Positions 25,200-34,587 are shown, numbered from the stretch's first letter. The stretch: 64,000 nucleotides of DNA from Brevundimonas sp. UBA4553 (GCF_002387245.1 NZ_DGLD01000006.1:1-64000), one strand, 5' to 3'. The notes: generated by a model from the letters alone, not told the origin. Translations and numbers: made by a program.

Positions 25200-25872
25200 G
25201 CATCTCCACGCCCTCGTCCGTGCCGATGACGGCCAGGTCGGTGAGGTCAAGGAAGAGGCCGTGTTCGACCACGCCGGTCAGGCTCTTGAGGTCGGCGGCG
25301 AGGCGGGCTGGGTCGGCGATGACTTTGCAGGCCGCGTCGTAGATCAGGTTGCCGCCATCGGTGCGGACCAGGCCGCGCTCAGCCTGACGGACGCGGGCGG
25401 GCATGGGGATGTCGTGGTCGGTCAGGACATCGGCGATGCGGTTGGCGGTGGTCTTGTGGCCGAAGGCGACGACCTCGATCGGCAGGGGGAAGGTCCCCAG
25501 CGCCGGCACCACCTTGGCCGCGTCGGCGATGCAGATGCAGCGGGCGGACGCCTCCCACACCAGTTTCTCGCGCAGCAGGGCCGCGCCGCCGCCCTTGATC
25601 AGGGCTAGGCCCGGGCCGATCTCGTCGGCCCCGTCGACGGTCAGGTCGATGCGGGGGGTGTCCTCCAGCGTCGATAGGGTCAGGCCCAGTTCGCGCGCCA
25701 GATCAGCAGTGCGTTCCGACGTCGGCACGCAGCGCAGGTCCGGCAGGTTGCGCGCAGCCAAGGCTTTTACGAACCAGGCGGCGGTGGAGCCGGTCCCCAG
25801 ACCGACCACCATGCCAGCCTCGACATAGGCGGCGGCGGCTTCGCCAGCGTTCTTCTTCTGCAGGTCGCTCAT
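25189..25872 (-). CDS. rpiA: Ribose-5-phosphate isomerase A
   Basis: A 227-residue pentose-phosphate enzyme interconverting ribose 5-phosphate and ribulose 5-phosphate. Family motifs: GLGTGSTAAWFVKAL near residue 24, TVDGADEIGPGLALIKGGGAA near 78 (shown in part) and REKLVWEAS. It overlaps glmU by ATGA. Confidence 0.96.
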   Translation of the reverse strand: MSDLQKKNAGEAAAAYVEAGMVVGLGTGSTAAWFVKALAARNLPDLRCVPTSERTADLARELGLTLSTLEDTPRIDLTVDGADEIGPGLALIKGGGAALLREKLVWEASARCICIADAAKVVPALGTFPLPIEVVAFGHKTTANRIADVLTDHDIPMPARVRQAERGLVRTDGGNLIYDAACKVIADPARLAADLKSLTGVVEHGLFLDLTDLAVIGTDEGVEMLNP

Positions 25873-27224
25873 TGGGATTTCGCCGCCTTCTTCGCGCGCA
25901 TCGTGTCCATGAAACGGGTGGCCCAGCCCGGCTTGCTGGCCTGAGCGGCGCGGGCCAGGGCGAGATCGCCCGGCGCGACATCCTTCGTCACCACCGACCC
26001 AGAGCCGACCATGGCGCCCGCGCCAATAGTCACGGGGGCGACCAGCGAGGAGTTCGAGCCGACAAAGGCCCCCTCGCCCACCGTGGTCCGGTGCTTGAAG
26101 AAGCCGTCGTAGTTACAGAAGATCGTGCCCGCGCCGATGTTGGCTTTCGCGCCCACATGGCCGTCGCCGAGATAGGCCAGATGGTTGGCCTTGGCGCCCG
26201 CATCCATGCGGACGTTCTTGACCTCGACGAAGTTGCCGATCTTGACGCCTTCGCCCAGATCCGCCCCGGGGCGAAGGCGGGCGTAGGGTCCGACCTCGGC
26301 CTTGGCGGCGATCTTGGCGCCCTCCACGTGGCTGAAGCTGCGGATGCGCGCGCCCTCGGCCACAACCGCGCCGGGGCCGAAGACGACGAAGGGCTCTATG
26401 GTCGTGCCGGCGCCGACCTGGGTGTCCCAGGCGAAATGGACGGTGTCGGGGGCGCTCATGGTGACGCCGGCCGCCAGGAAGTGCTCGCGCTGAGCCTGCT
26501 GGAACAGGGCTTCGGCCTGGGCCAGTTCGCCCTGCGCATTGACGCCCATGACTGAGTCCTCGACGGCGAAGACGGCGCGGGTTGGGGCGCCGCGCTTGCG
26601 GGCCAGTTCGACCACGTCGGTCAGGTAGTATTCACCCTTGGCGTTGTCGTTCTTCACCTCGGCCAGAAGGTCGAACAGCAGGCCGACAGGGGCGGCCATG
26701 ACGCCGGAGTTGCAGGCGGTGACGGCCAGAACCTCAAGTGAGGCTTCCTTGGCCTCGGTGATGGCCAGCAGATCGTCGCCTTGCAGGATCAGTCGACCAT
26801 AGGCGCCGGGGTCGCGGGCCTCAAAGCCGATGACGGTGACGCCTTCGTGCACATCAGCGAAGACCGGCTCGATGTCGGCGGCCTTCAGCAAGGGCACGTC
26901 GCCATAGGTCACGACCACATGGCCGATGAAGTCGCCCAACACGGCCTCGGCGGCGCGGACAGCGTGGCCGGTGCCGAGCGGCGGATCCTGAACAGCGACG
27001 GAGTCCTCGCCCAGACGCTTTTCGACATGGGCGCGGACCTCGGGCGAATGGCTGCCGACCACCACGACGATGCGCTCGCAGCCCAGGGCCTCGGCGGCGT
27101 CGATGGCGTGGTCCAGCATGGCGCGCTGGCCGACGGGGTGCAGCACCTTGGGCAACGGCGACTTCATCCGCGTGCCCTGGCCTGCGGCAAGGATGATGGC
27201 GGCGCGAGGATGTGGTGCGGTCAT
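25869..27224 (-). CDS. glmU: Bifunctional GlmU (UDP-GlcNAc synthesis)
   Basis: A 451-residue enzyme for the last two steps to UDP-GlcNAc. The N-terminal uridylyltransferase has AAGQGTRMKSPLPKVLHPV near residue 12; the C-terminal half is a left-handed beta-helix acetyltransferase with hexapeptide repeats, KNVRMDAGAKANHLAYLGD near 340 and the conserved GAGTIFCNYDG. Coupled with rpiA and divergent from gph. Confidence 0.97.
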   Translation of the reverse strand: MTAPHPRAAIILAAGQGTRMKSPLPKVLHPVGQRAMLDHAIDAAEALGCERIVVVVGSHSPEVRAHVEKRLGEDSVAVQDPPLGTGHAVRAAEAVLGDFIGHVVVTYGDVPLLKAADIEPVFADVHEGVTVIGFEARDPGAYGRLILQGDDLLAITEAKEASLEVLAVTACNSGVMAAPVGLLFDLLAEVKNDNAKGEYYLTDVVELARKRGAPTRAVFAVEDSVMGVNAQGELAQAEALFQQAQREHFLAAGVTMSAPDTVHFAWDTQVGAGTTIEPFVVFGPGAVVAEGARIRSFSHVEGAKIAAKAEVGPYARLRPGADLGEGVKIGNFVEVKNVRMDAGAKANHLAYLGDGHVGAKANIGAGTIFCNYDGFFKHRTTVGEGAFVGSNSSLVAPVTIGAGAMVGSGSVVTKDVAPGDLALARAAQASKPGWATRFMDTMRAKKAAKSQ

Positions 27225-27296
27225 GAGTCGATCCGGCGGCTTGTCGTCCTGCGCGATCTAGCCCATTGCCGGGGTCTGCGCGAGCCGGGAGACGAC

Positions 27297-27986
27297 ATGA
27301 GCACTGAACGCGATCTGCAAGGCTGGACCATCGCCTTTGATCTGGACGGGACCTTGGTGGACTCGGCGCCCGATCTGATCGGCACGCTGAACCGGATGCT
27401 GGCCCAGTATGAACTGCCGTCCGTGCCCATGTCCTCGGCCCGGCATCTGGTCGGACATGGCGCCATGGCCCTGTTGCGGCACGGCTTCATGGAGGCGGGC
27501 GCCGTCTGGGACGAGGCCCATGCGCCCGGCCTGTTCGAGCGCTTCATCGAGGACTATCTGGCCCACATCGCCGACGAAAGCACCGTGTTCGACGGCGTGG
27601 TCCCGGCGCTGGAGCGGCTGGCCGCGCGCGGCGCCATCCTGTGCGTCGCCACCAACAAGCGCACCGACCTGTCGGTGGCCCTGATCGAAGCGCTGGGCCT
27701 GACCCGGCATTTCGCCTTCGTCGCCGGGCCGGACGCGGTCTCGGCGCGCAAGCCCAGCGGCGCCCATATCCATGAGGCGGTGCAGAAGGCCGGGGGCGAT
27801 CCGGCGCGCTGCGTCATGGTCGGCGACAGCACCACGGACACCAAGGCGGCCAATGATGCGGGGGTGCCCTGCATCGTCGTCGGCTTCGGCTATAACGACG
27901 TGCCGCGCGAAGAGCTGGGCGGGGACGTGGTGATCGATCACTACGACCGGTTCGAAGCGGCGCTGGCTGAGGTGATGGGCGGCTGA
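27297..27986 (+). CDS. gph: Phosphoglycolate phosphatase (HAD family)
   Basis: A 229-residue HAD hydrolase that clears 2-phosphoglycolate. The nucleophile motif is FDLDGTLVDSAPDL near residue 14, motif II CVATNKR near 116, Lys in SARKPSGAHI near 145 and motif IV VMVGDSTTDTKAA near 165. The open frame extends far upstream but that part is antisense of glmU; the ATG after GGGAGACGAC is the start. Confidence 0.92.
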   Translation: MSTERDLQGWTIAFDLDGTLVDSAPDLIGTLNRMLAQYELPSVPMSSARHLVGHGAMALLRHGFMEAGAVWDEAHAPGLFERFIEDYLAHIADESTVFDGVVPALERLAARGAILCVATNKRTDLSVALIEALGLTRHFAFVAGPDAVSARKPSGAHIHEAVQKAGGDPARCVMVGDSTTDTKAANDAGVPCIVVGFGYNDVPREELGGDVVIDHYDRFEAALAEVMGG

Positions 27987-28012
27987 GGCGGCGGCCTCAG
28001 GGGGAGAGACAG

Positions 28013-28330
28013 ATGAACACCAAGACCTTCTATCTGGCTATGGCTGTAGTCGGGGCCGTGGTCCCCTGGCTATTCTTCGGGTCCTTCTTCGCCCTGAACG
28101 GGCTCGATATTCCGCTCTTTCTGAAGTCGCTGTTCGCCAACGGCGCAGCCGGCGGCTTCTCCGCCGATGTGCTGATCACCATAGTCATATTCTGGGTGTG
28201 GTCATGGCGGGATGCAGCCCGGCACCGCGTCCCGCGCTGGTGGCTGGTGCTTCCAGCAAGCTTCTGTGTCGGACTGTCGCTGGCGCTGCCGCTCTATCTC
28301 TATTTGCGTGAGCGGGCGCTGAGATCATGA
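28013..28330 (+). CDS. DUF2834 membrane protein
   Basis: A 105-residue protein with three predicted membrane helices. The family block VPWLFFGSFF near residue 18 and SADVLITIVIFWVWSW near 50 match DUF2834. GGGGGAGAGAC precedes the ATG. It follows gph by 26 bp. Function unknown. Confidence 0.82.
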   Translation: MNTKTFYLAMAVVGAVVPWLFFGSFFALNGLDIPLFLKSLFANGAAGGFSADVLITIVIFWVWSWRDAARHRVPRWWLVLPASFCVGLSLALPLYLYLRERALRS

Positions 28331-28447
28331 GGATCTAGAAAAACTAAAAGGAGCGACAGAACTTCTCAGCGTCAATCGCTCCCGTCGCGGTTGCCGTCCG
28401 CGCGCGCGAGAAACACATAGACCGACCGCTCCTCCCCAAGGGTTGTC

Positions 28448-29737
28448 ATGCTTCGTCGCTTCTTCGCTATTCCGCTCTGGCAGCGCACCGCCGCCGGTTT
28501 CGCCCTGGGCATCATCGCCGGCCTGATTCTGCGCGAGCAGGCGACGGTCTGGCTGCAACCGATCGGGGACGTCTATCTGAATCTGATCCGCATGGTGGTG
28601 GCGCCCCTGGTGCTGTTCACCATCGCCAGTTCGATCGCCAAGCTGGGCGAAGGGGTCGGCGCGGTGCGGCTGGGGGTGCGGACCATCGTCTGGTTCGCCA
28701 TCACCTCGCTGCTGGCGGTGCTGGTCGGCTTCGCCTTTGGCCACATCATCAATCCCGGCGTCGGCCTGTCCAACCTGCCGCTGGGCGAGGTGAAGGAGCG
28801 GGTCATCCCCACGCCGCTGCAGGTCCTGCTGGGCGTGGTGCCGACCAATCCCTTCGCCTCTCTGGCCGAGGGCAAGGTGTTGCAGATCATCTTCTTCTCG
28901 GCCCTGCTGGGCGCGGCCCTGGTGGCGCTGGGCGACCGGGCGCAGACGGCGCGCCGGCTGGTGGACGAAGGCGCGGCCCTGGTGTTTCGCATCACCCGCT
29001 GGGTGATCCAATTGACGCCGTTCGGGGTGTTCGGCCTGATCGGCTCGGTCGTCGGCGGCTATGGCTGGGAGGCGCTGCTGCCGCTGGGCAAGTTCATCTT
29101 CGCCATCTATGCGGCCTGCCTGTTCCACATCCTGATCGTCTATTCGGGCCTGCTGAAGCTGCACGGCCTGAAGATCCGCAGCTTCTTCCGCGGGGCCTTT
29201 GCGGCCCAGCAGACGGCCTTCGCCACATCATCCTCGTTGGGCACCCTGCCCATCACCCTGCGTCAGACGGTCGAGCGTCTGGGCGTGCCGCAAGCCTATG
29301 CCGCCTTCGCCGTGCCCCTGGGGGCCAATGTGAAGATGGACGGCTGCGGCGCCATCTATCCGGCCATCGCCTCGATCTTCATCGCCCAGTATTTCCAGAT
29401 CGATCTGACGCTGACGCAATATGTCCTGATCGGCCTGACCGCGGTCCTGGGTTCGCTGGGGACGGCGGGCGTGCCCGGGACCAGCATCGTCATGCTGACC
29501 CTGACCCTGTCGACGGCGGGCCTGCCGCTGGAAGGCATCGGCTACATCGTCGCCATCGACCGGATCATCGACATGATGCGCACCGCCACCAACGTCACCG
29601 GCCAGATGCTGGTCCCCGTCCTGGTGGCCAAGGAGGAAGGCGTCCTGAACGAGGACATCTACAACGGTCACGTCGCCTGGCTGCCCGGCGACCCCGAGGC
29701 GGAGACGCCGGAAGGCGTTCGCACCGCCGGTATTTGA
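28448..29737 (+). CDS. Dicarboxylate/amino acid:cation symporter (DAACS family)
   Basis: A 429-residue transporter of the GltP/DctA fold. It has the hallmark regions of the family: a Ser-rich reentrant loop TSSSLGTLPIT near residue 260, GANVKMDGCGAIYP near 300 and GTAGVPGTSIVM near 340, plus DRIIDMMRTATNVTG near 378 with substrate-binding Asp/Thr/Asn. Substrate (glutamate, aspartate or C4-dicarboxylate) cannot be told. Single-gene unit. Confidence 0.92.
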   Translation: MLRRFFAIPLWQRTAAGFALGIIAGLILREQATVWLQPIGDVYLNLIRMVVAPLVLFTIASSIAKLGEGVGAVRLGVRTIVWFAITSLLAVLVGFAFGHIINPGVGLSNLPLGEVKERVIPTPLQVLLGVVPTNPFASLAEGKVLQIIFFSALLGAALVALGDRAQTARRLVDEGAALVFRITRWVIQLTPFGVFGLIGSVVGGYGWEALLPLGKFIFAIYAACLFHILIVYSGLLKLHGLKIRSFFRGAFAAQQTAFATSSSLGTLPITLRQTVERLGVPQAYAAFAVPLGANVKMDGCGAIYPAIASIFIAQYFQIDLTLTQYVLIGLTAVLGSLGTAGVPGTSIVMLTLTLSTAGLPLEGIGYIVAIDRIIDMMRTATNVTGQMLVPVLVAKEEGVLNEDIYNGHVAWLPGDPEAETPEGVRTAGI

Positions 29738-29822
29738 TCGAATAGGCTTGCCGTCGTCGGAATCGCGGGCTACATCGCGCCTCCCGACGGCCCAAGCCTT
29801 TCTGATTTGGCCGTTCTGCGCT

Positions 29823-29897
29823 GGACGCGTAGCTCAGCGGGAGAGCACCTCGTTCACACCGAGGGGGTCACAGGTTCAATCCCTGTCGCGTCCACCA
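29823..29897 (+). tRNA. tRNA-Val (anticodon CAC)
   Basis: A 75-nt cloverleaf with acceptor GGACGCG/CGCGTCC, anticodon stem CCTCG/CGAGG enclosing TTCACAC (anticodon CAC), T-loop TTCAAT and encoded CCA. It marks the left edge of the accessory island; whether it served as an attachment site is not shown. Confidence 0.97.
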
Positions 29898-30153
29898 TTT
29901 TTCCCCTTATCGTACAACAACATAGAACCCGTCGATCGGCTCTTGCCCTCAATGCCCAAGCCTTGACCTCGTTAGGGGGGCGCTAGGGGGGCGCCGAAAA
30001 CCTCGCTCAAAACGGCGTTTCAGGCTGTTTCAAGCACGAAATTCCACGAACAAGCAGGGTAGCATCACCGTCGCCTGCCCGGAACGCTCCCAGCAAGGCC
30101 CGACGAAGGCCCCGCGGTGAAACGACCCAGGCATACCAACGGCGCCGGTTCAC

Positions 30154-30474
30154 TCAGTCCTGAGCGGACGGAGGCATACTGGTGGCAGCAGGCGAACTCG
30201 GATTGGTCGTGCTCGGGGACGGGGTGGTTGTCCCCGACCCCTGAAGCACGGGCGAGTCCGGCGCCTCCGTGGCGACCGCGCCGTTGACCGCCTCGCTGGA
30301 TGACGCTGCCGTCCCCGGCCCTGTGGGAACATCAGTCAGGGTCCCCACCTCCCCCACAGGCTCCCCTTCCGCCCCGGACGCTTCTCGCGCCTGCCGGTCG
30401 GCGTCTCTGCTGCAGGCGGCGGCCAGCAGACCAAGGACAGCCAGGCCGGCCGCGATCTTGATATAGGTCTTCAT
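30154..30474 (-). CDS. Small Pro/Ser/Thr-rich lipoprotein
   Basis: A 106-residue protein with a lipoprotein signal (hydrophobic helix then LLAAAC near residues 16-21). After the Cys it is low complexity, rich in Thr, Ser, Pro, Gly and Ala, so probably disordered in the periplasm. ATG follows a GGGAGCTCG-type site. A similar tiny lipoprotein lies at 32.5 kb. The 256 bp between tRNA-Val and this gene hold no recognisable gene. Function unknown. Confidence 0.72.
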   Translation of the reverse strand: MKTYIKIAAGLAVLGLLAAACSRDADRQAREASGAEGEPVGEVGTLTDVPTGPGTAASSSEAVNGAVATEAPDSPVLQGSGTTTPSPSTTNPSSPAATSMPPSAQD

Positions 30475-30575
30475 GTCGAGCTCCCTTTTCACACACCGGA
30501 AAGAGCGAGGCCGAGGATTGTTGCGACTGTTGTCTTCCGGTCAGTCCCGACGAGGATCACAGGGTCCCTGCGACC

Positions 30576-31439
30576 TCAGCCCGCCCGTCTCCGGGGCGTA
30601 GCCTTCTTCGCCCTTTCCGAAGCCGCTGGCTGCTTGGCCGTCCGCGCGCCTTTGCGAGGTTCAGCGCTTGGAGCCTTCAGGCTGGCGCGAAGCGCGGCCA
30701 TCAGATCCACGACATTGGTGTCCTCCGGCTCGGCGGCGCGGACAGGCTTACGACCCTTCTGTTTGGAAGCGATCAGAGCTTTGAGCGCTTCCTCGTATCG
30801 ATCGACAAACTGGTCGGGGTCGAAAGGCCCCGCCTTCTGCTCGATGATGCGCCGCGCGATATCGACCATGGCCGGATCCGGCGCCGTGTCCGAGATGGCT
30901 CCAAACACGTCCCGCATGGCGCGGACCTCTCCCTGCGTCCGGAGGGAATAGGCGAGGATTCCCTGGTCCCGGGGCTCCAGCGCCAGCAGACGCTCCCGGG
31001 TGGAGAGGACCACGCGCCCCAGGGCGATCTTGCCTTCCGAGCGCATGGCCTCCCGGATGACGCCGAAGGCCTCCTCCGCCAGCGCCCCGGCCGGCGCGAG
31101 GTAGTAGGGATTATCCCAATAGAGGCGGTCGATCTCCTCCTCAGGCACGAAGCGCTCGATATCGATCGTCTTCGTGCTCTCCAGCTTGACCGACCTTATC
31201 TCCTCGTCGGTCAGGAGGATGTATTCGTCCTTGGCGACAGCGTAGCCCTTGACCAGGGACGACCGTTCGACCGGGCCGGTATCCGGGTCGGTGGTGATCA
31301 TCCGGATGCGATTATTGGTCTCGGGATTGATGAGATTGAAGTGAACCTCGCCCCCCGAATTGGTCGCCGTGTACAGGGCGACAGGGCAGGTCACGAGGGA
31401 CAGACGCAAATGTCCCTGCCAGGTGGGGCGATACGCCAT
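30576..31439 (-). CDS. ku: DNA end-binding protein Ku
   Basis: A 287-residue bacterial Ku, the ring-shaped homodimer that binds double-strand breaks and recruits LigD for non-homologous end joining. Blocks: RPTWQGHLRLSLVTCPVALY near residue 4, KGYAVAKDEYILLTDEEI near 65 and YWDNPYYLAPAG near 107. The Lys/Arg-rich tail after residue 255 (KGARTAKQPAASERAKKATP) is typical of the DNA-binding C-terminal extension. No LigD is in the window, so the partner must lie elsewhere. Confidence 0.95.
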   Translation of the reverse strand: MAYRPTWQGHLRLSLVTCPVALYTATNSGGEVHFNLINPETNNRIRMITTDPDTGPVERSSLVKGYAVAKDEYILLTDEEIRSVKLESTKTIDIERFVPEEEIDRLYWDNPYYLAPAGALAEEAFGVIREAMRSEGKIALGRVVLSTRERLLALEPRDQGILAYSLRTQGEVRAMRDVFGAISDTAPDPAMVDIARRIIEQKAGPFDPDQFVDRYEEALKALIASKQKGRKPVRAAEPEDTNVVDLMAALRASLKAPSAEPRKGARTAKQPAASERAKKATPRRRAG

Positions 31440-31535
31440 TTCGGATCTCCGGAACGGACGCCGCGCCCGTCGCGCCGAATCAACACGATGAGACGGGTTT
31501 CGCTCCCCGGGCGACGTCGAACCGGAGCTGTCGGC

Positions 31536-31772
31536 TCAGCTGCAAGTTTCAGCCTGACCGTCCTCCAGGTCGATGACGAAGCAGTGCTCGCGCCCTCCCT
31601 CCATATCCGCCACGAAGAGACGGACCTCGTTCCCGGCGTTCACAGGAGGAAAGTATAGTTCAGCGTACCCGACCGCCGCCGCCTCGAAGGTGGGAGCCTC
31701 GATCACGTGACCATGAGCTCGGCCAGCACTTTCGGCGTAGACAAAAAAGCGGTTGTGTCCAGTTCCGGTCAT
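31536..31772 (-). CDS. DUF5961-like small protein
   Basis: A 78-residue protein with FFVYAESAGRAHGHVIEAPTF near the N-terminus (shown in part) and an acidic middle; pattern recalls DUF5961, small proteins found in sphingomonads and Caulobacteraceae. The start with GAGGAGGT eight bases upstream is clear. Codon use resembles the island. Function unknown. Confidence 0.7.
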   Translation of the reverse strand: MTGTGHNRFFVYAESAGRAHGHVIEAPTFEAAAVGYAELYFPPVNAGNEVRLFVADMEGGREHCFVIDLEDGQAETCS

Positions 31773-31879
31773 TGAGACCTCCTCAGCCTTGGGAAGGCCC
31801 AATCATATTTGACCGCCAACCTCGGCCGGGACCGAGCGGCCCGCAAGTCGGACACGCCTCCTTTCGAACGCTTGGCAGG

Positions 31880-32005
31880 TCAGGCGTCCGGCCGCGACCC
31901 ATCGGCGCCCTTCCGAGGCCCGCCTGGATGACGACGGCTCCATCGGATCGCCGCCGCAGCCACCAGCGCAAAGACCAGACCGAGACCGAAAAGCAGGACG
32001 TTCAT
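31880..32005 (-). CDS. Tiny membrane protein, second of an overlapping pair
   Basis: A 41-residue frame beginning MNVLLFGLGLVFALVAAAA, one membrane helix, then a basic tail (RWSRRHPGG). Its ATG overlaps the stop of the upstream tiny gene (ATGA), so the two are translated together. No family recognised; only the helix and coupling support it. Confidence 0.5.
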   Translation of the reverse strand: MNVLLFGLGLVFALVAAAAIRWSRRHPGGPRKGADGSRPDA

Positions 32006-32127
32006 GCGCCCTCCCCCGGACTCCATCCCCGTCCAATGCGTCTGAAAGTGCGGCTGACCAGAAACAGTCCCATGGCCACCGGTACGGCTCCGAGAATGAC
32101 CAGAAGGAAGGCGAGGAGCATCTGCAT
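32002..32127 (-). CDS. Tiny membrane protein, first of an overlapping pair
   Basis: A 41-residue frame starting MQMLLAFLLVILGAVPVAMG, one hydrophobic helix followed by a basic segment (SRTFRRIGRG). A second ATG two codons in is possible. It overlaps the next tiny gene by ATGA. The pair resembles a toxin-like or subunit-like arrangement only in form; no function can be assigned. Confidence 0.5.
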   Translation of the reverse strand: MQMLLAFLLVILGAVPVAMGLFLVSRTFRRIGRGWSPGEGA

Positions 32128-32527
32128 ATCAAACCAGCGCCGGGCGAGCCCCGAAGGTTCCCGACGGCGTCGCCCTCTTCCCGCAGGCGTTCAACAGGGC
32201 GTCAAGGGTCGCTCCATCCTGTATGCGGACGCGCGCCCGGGGCTTGTCTTCGGATGGGAAGGCCTGGGTCGCCCGCCTTTCGCCACACGCCAAAACGTCG
32301 TCTGGCGTAGCGCCGGACATCCCCTGTCAGCCTTGCCTTCCATCTCCACGGCTGCGGTCGCCATGTCGCCGTCGTTCAGCACCCTGACATCCGGCGTCCA
32401 GCCCGCTCGACCGGACGAAGAGGCGCGGTTGACGCGTGAGATCGGGCGGCCTGTGGTCGGCGAAGGCGGATCGCGCGAGCCCCGAGAAGGCCGCCGCGTT
32501 GGCCGCCTCTCGCCCGGGCGGGTCGCC
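32128..32527. other. 400-bp stretch without a confident gene
   Basis: Two overlapping minus-strand frames of about 63 codons compete here (32129-32320 and 32191-32382), and a plus-strand frame also runs through. None has a clear ribosome binding site, signal or family block, so I do not call a gene. GC is high throughout. Confidence 0.5.
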
Positions 32528-32716
32528 CTAGCGCGCCGGGGTCTCAGCCATCCCGTTCGGTTCCGTCGTCGCCGTATTCTCGGCGGACACGCTTGAAGTG
32601 GCGTCCGCCTCGGTGGAGGCGGCTTCGGGGGCGGCGCGTTCAGCCTCCCTGCTGCCGCATGCGGCGAGCGTCAGAAGCGTCGCGGCGCCGATCGGCAAGG
32701 CAATGTGCTTTCTCAT
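32528..32716 (-). CDS. Tiny lipoprotein
   Basis: A 62-residue protein with a lipoprotein signal (LLTLAAC, Cys near residue 20), followed by an Ala/Glu/Thr-rich disordered tail. ATG is preceded by AAGGAGCTCCCC. Similar in plan to the lipoprotein at 30.2 kb. Function unknown. Confidence 0.7.
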   Translation of the reverse strand: MRKHIALPIGAATLLTLAACGSREAERAAPEAASTEADATSSVSAENTATTEPNGMAETPAR

Positions 32717-32954
32717 GGGGAGCTCCTTCGCCCGAACCAACGACGGTTGAGCTGGGGCGTTGCAGTCCAGGTGCGAAAGAGCTCTCGGCCGGCCACTTAA
32801 AGTCCGGTAGCGCGGCAGGCTTGAGGGTTAGCGGTCCAGCGAACCCGTGGTCCAGCCCAGTCCCCGAGCGCCGGAGGGCTTCGCTCGACGCGACCGAAAA
32901 GGAACGCCGCGCTTCCTCATCTGTTGGCACGAAATCCCACCACGAAACGAACTC

Positions 32955-33908
32955 ATGGCCGCAGACGCAGAACCGATCTTTGAACCCGATGTCATCGTCA
33001 TCGGCGCCGGACCAGCAGGCCTCACCGCGGCCCTGTATCTGGCTCGATATCGCCGGAAGGTTCTCGTGCTGCATGACGGGAAGAGCCGGGCCCTGCGCAT
33101 TCCCCTCACACACAATGCGCCCGGATTCCCGGAAGGGGTTCGGGGACCGGATTTGATCGCACGCATGACACGCCACGCCGTTCGGTACGGCGCGGCCATC
33201 CAGGAGGCGGAGGTGGCGGCGATCAAGGCCGTAGCTGGCGGATTCCGCCTTCATCTCGCGGACGGCTCCCGGCGGTCGAGCCGCGCCGTCGTCCTGGCGA
33301 CCGGCGTGGATCTCGCCCAGGTCGATCTGCCCGAAGCCGTCCATGAGGCGGCCATCCGGGCGGGAGTGTTGCGATACTGCCCGGTCTGCGACGGATATGA
33401 GCATATCGACGAACGGATAGGCGTGATCGGCTGCGACACCAATGGCGCCGCTGAAGCTCTCTTCCTGCGCGGGTATTCCCGGAACGTCACGCTCATGCCG
33501 CTGGACTTTCCCGAGCTCTCCTCCGCCGAGGCCCGGGCCTTGGCCGATGCGGGAATCCGGTTGGAGACCGGCGCCCTCCGCGCTCTCGAGCCCGGTCCCG
33601 ACGACATCACCGTGCGTCTCGACACAGGCGTCCTGCTGACTTTCGACGTCGTCTACCCGGCCCTCGGGTGCAGACCGCGTTCCTCCTTGGCGAAGCAGCT
33701 TGGGCTCTCCCTCACCGAAGCCGGCTGCGTAACGTCCGACTCCGCCTTCGACAGCCCGGTGAAGGGCGTCTTCGCCGCAGGCGACCTCGTGGAAGGCCTG
33801 GATCAGATCAGCGTGGCCATGGGTCACGGCGCCGTGGCGGCCACAAGGGCGCACAACTGGCTGCGCGCGCAGGACCGGTCCACGCTCCCCAGCAAGAGCC
33901 CGACCTAG
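32955..33908 (+). CDS. Thioredoxin-reductase-like FAD/NAD(P) oxidoreductase
   Basis: A 317-residue flavoprotein. The FAD-binding DVIVIGAGPAGLTAALYLARY is at residues 12-32 (quoted in part: GAGPAGLTAALYLA), the redox pair YCPVCDGYE near 138, a second Rossmann-type region near 150 and the C-terminal GVFAAGDLVEGLDQISVAMG near 275. The CPVC pair equals the CxxC of thioredoxin reductase, so it may reduce a thioredoxin-like partner not seen here. I take the ATG giving MAADAEP; the frame extends upstream without homology. Confidence 0.85.
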   Translation: MAADAEPIFEPDVIVIGAGPAGLTAALYLARYRRKVLVLHDGKSRALRIPLTHNAPGFPEGVRGPDLIARMTRHAVRYGAAIQEAEVAAIKAVAGGFRLHLADGSRRSSRAVVLATGVDLAQVDLPEAVHEAAIRAGVLRYCPVCDGYEHIDERIGVIGCDTNGAAEALFLRGYSRNVTLMPLDFPELSSAEARALADAGIRLETGALRALEPGPDDITVRLDTGVLLTFDVVYPALGCRPRSSLAKQLGLSLTEAGCVTSDSAFDSPVKGVFAAGDLVEGLDQISVAMGHGAVAATRAHNWLRAQDRSTLPSKSPT

Positions 33909-34112
33909 ACGTCGCGGTCTGCTGCATCACCCGTTTTGCGCCAGAGGGCGTCGGTGTCTGGAAGGAGAGCCGGGCAAGCCCGCAGACCAGGGACTGACCG
34001 CCGTCCGCTTCATCCTGGGATGCTCCACGGCGTCATGGCCCTAGGCCTGTCCGTGACGCTCCCTTGGCCACGCTGACGCCCCGGGCGGCCGTTTCCCGAG
34101 AGCGTTCGATCC

Positions 34113-34138
34113 GGAACCCGGTCCCGGTCCGGGTTTCC
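34113..34138 (-). terminator. Hairpin at the end of the small acidic gene
   Basis: GGAACCCGG pairs with CCGGGTTTCC with one bulge around a seven-base loop, touching the stop codon of the minus-strand gene at 34138. There is no strong U-tract, so termination is only a suggestion. Confidence 0.35.
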
Positions 34139-34380
34139 TAGCCGGCGGAGGTCGGTCGGGAAGACGACGCTGGGTTGGTCCCCTCCTCGCCGACATGGTG
34201 TTCGAACCGCCCGCTCTCCACCTCTGTGCGGGAGAACACCTCTTCCTGCCCATCGATCAGCAATTCGTCCGTCAGATCATCGACCGCCTCGGCTGCGCCT
34301 TCCTGAAGGGGCGCCTTCGGGGCGGGCGCGTCGCGCTGATCAGCGGGCCGAGCCTCATCGGATGCTTCGTTCGTGACCAT
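34138..34380 (-). CDS. Small acidic hypothetical protein
   Basis: An 80-residue, acidic protein (many Glu/Asp: EAVDDLTDELLIDGQEE near residue 30) with no hydrophobic segment and a Ser-rich end. No family recognised. The open frame extends 28 residues further up, but this ATG starts the acidic region. Function unknown. Confidence 0.5.
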   Translation of the reverse strand: MVTNEASDEARPADQRDAPAPKAPLQEGAAEAVDDLTDELLIDGQEEVFSRTEVESGRFEHHVGEEGTNPASSSRPTSAG

Positions 34381-34587
34381 GTGTCTGCGTCTCCATCGAA
34401 ATGCGCCCCCCGGACACCAACCCCTGACGTCGGCGCGGGTTCGAGCGGCGCGGATCGAGACCATGAGGAGTCCGGCGGGACGGGCCCGCGCCCTGCCGGG
34501 CGGGTGGCTCGGTCTGAGACCGATACCCGTCTTGTCGGAACCAGGCGCGATTGGCCCGATTGATCGATCTCATACGGAGGAATGACA

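Noticed and set aside
29960..30010. Possible left attachment site near tRNA-Val (GGGGGGCGCTAGGGGGGCGCC run)
   Set aside because: It has no match to the tRNA-Gln 3' end, and no tRNA-Val repeat was found to the right, so no att claim is made.
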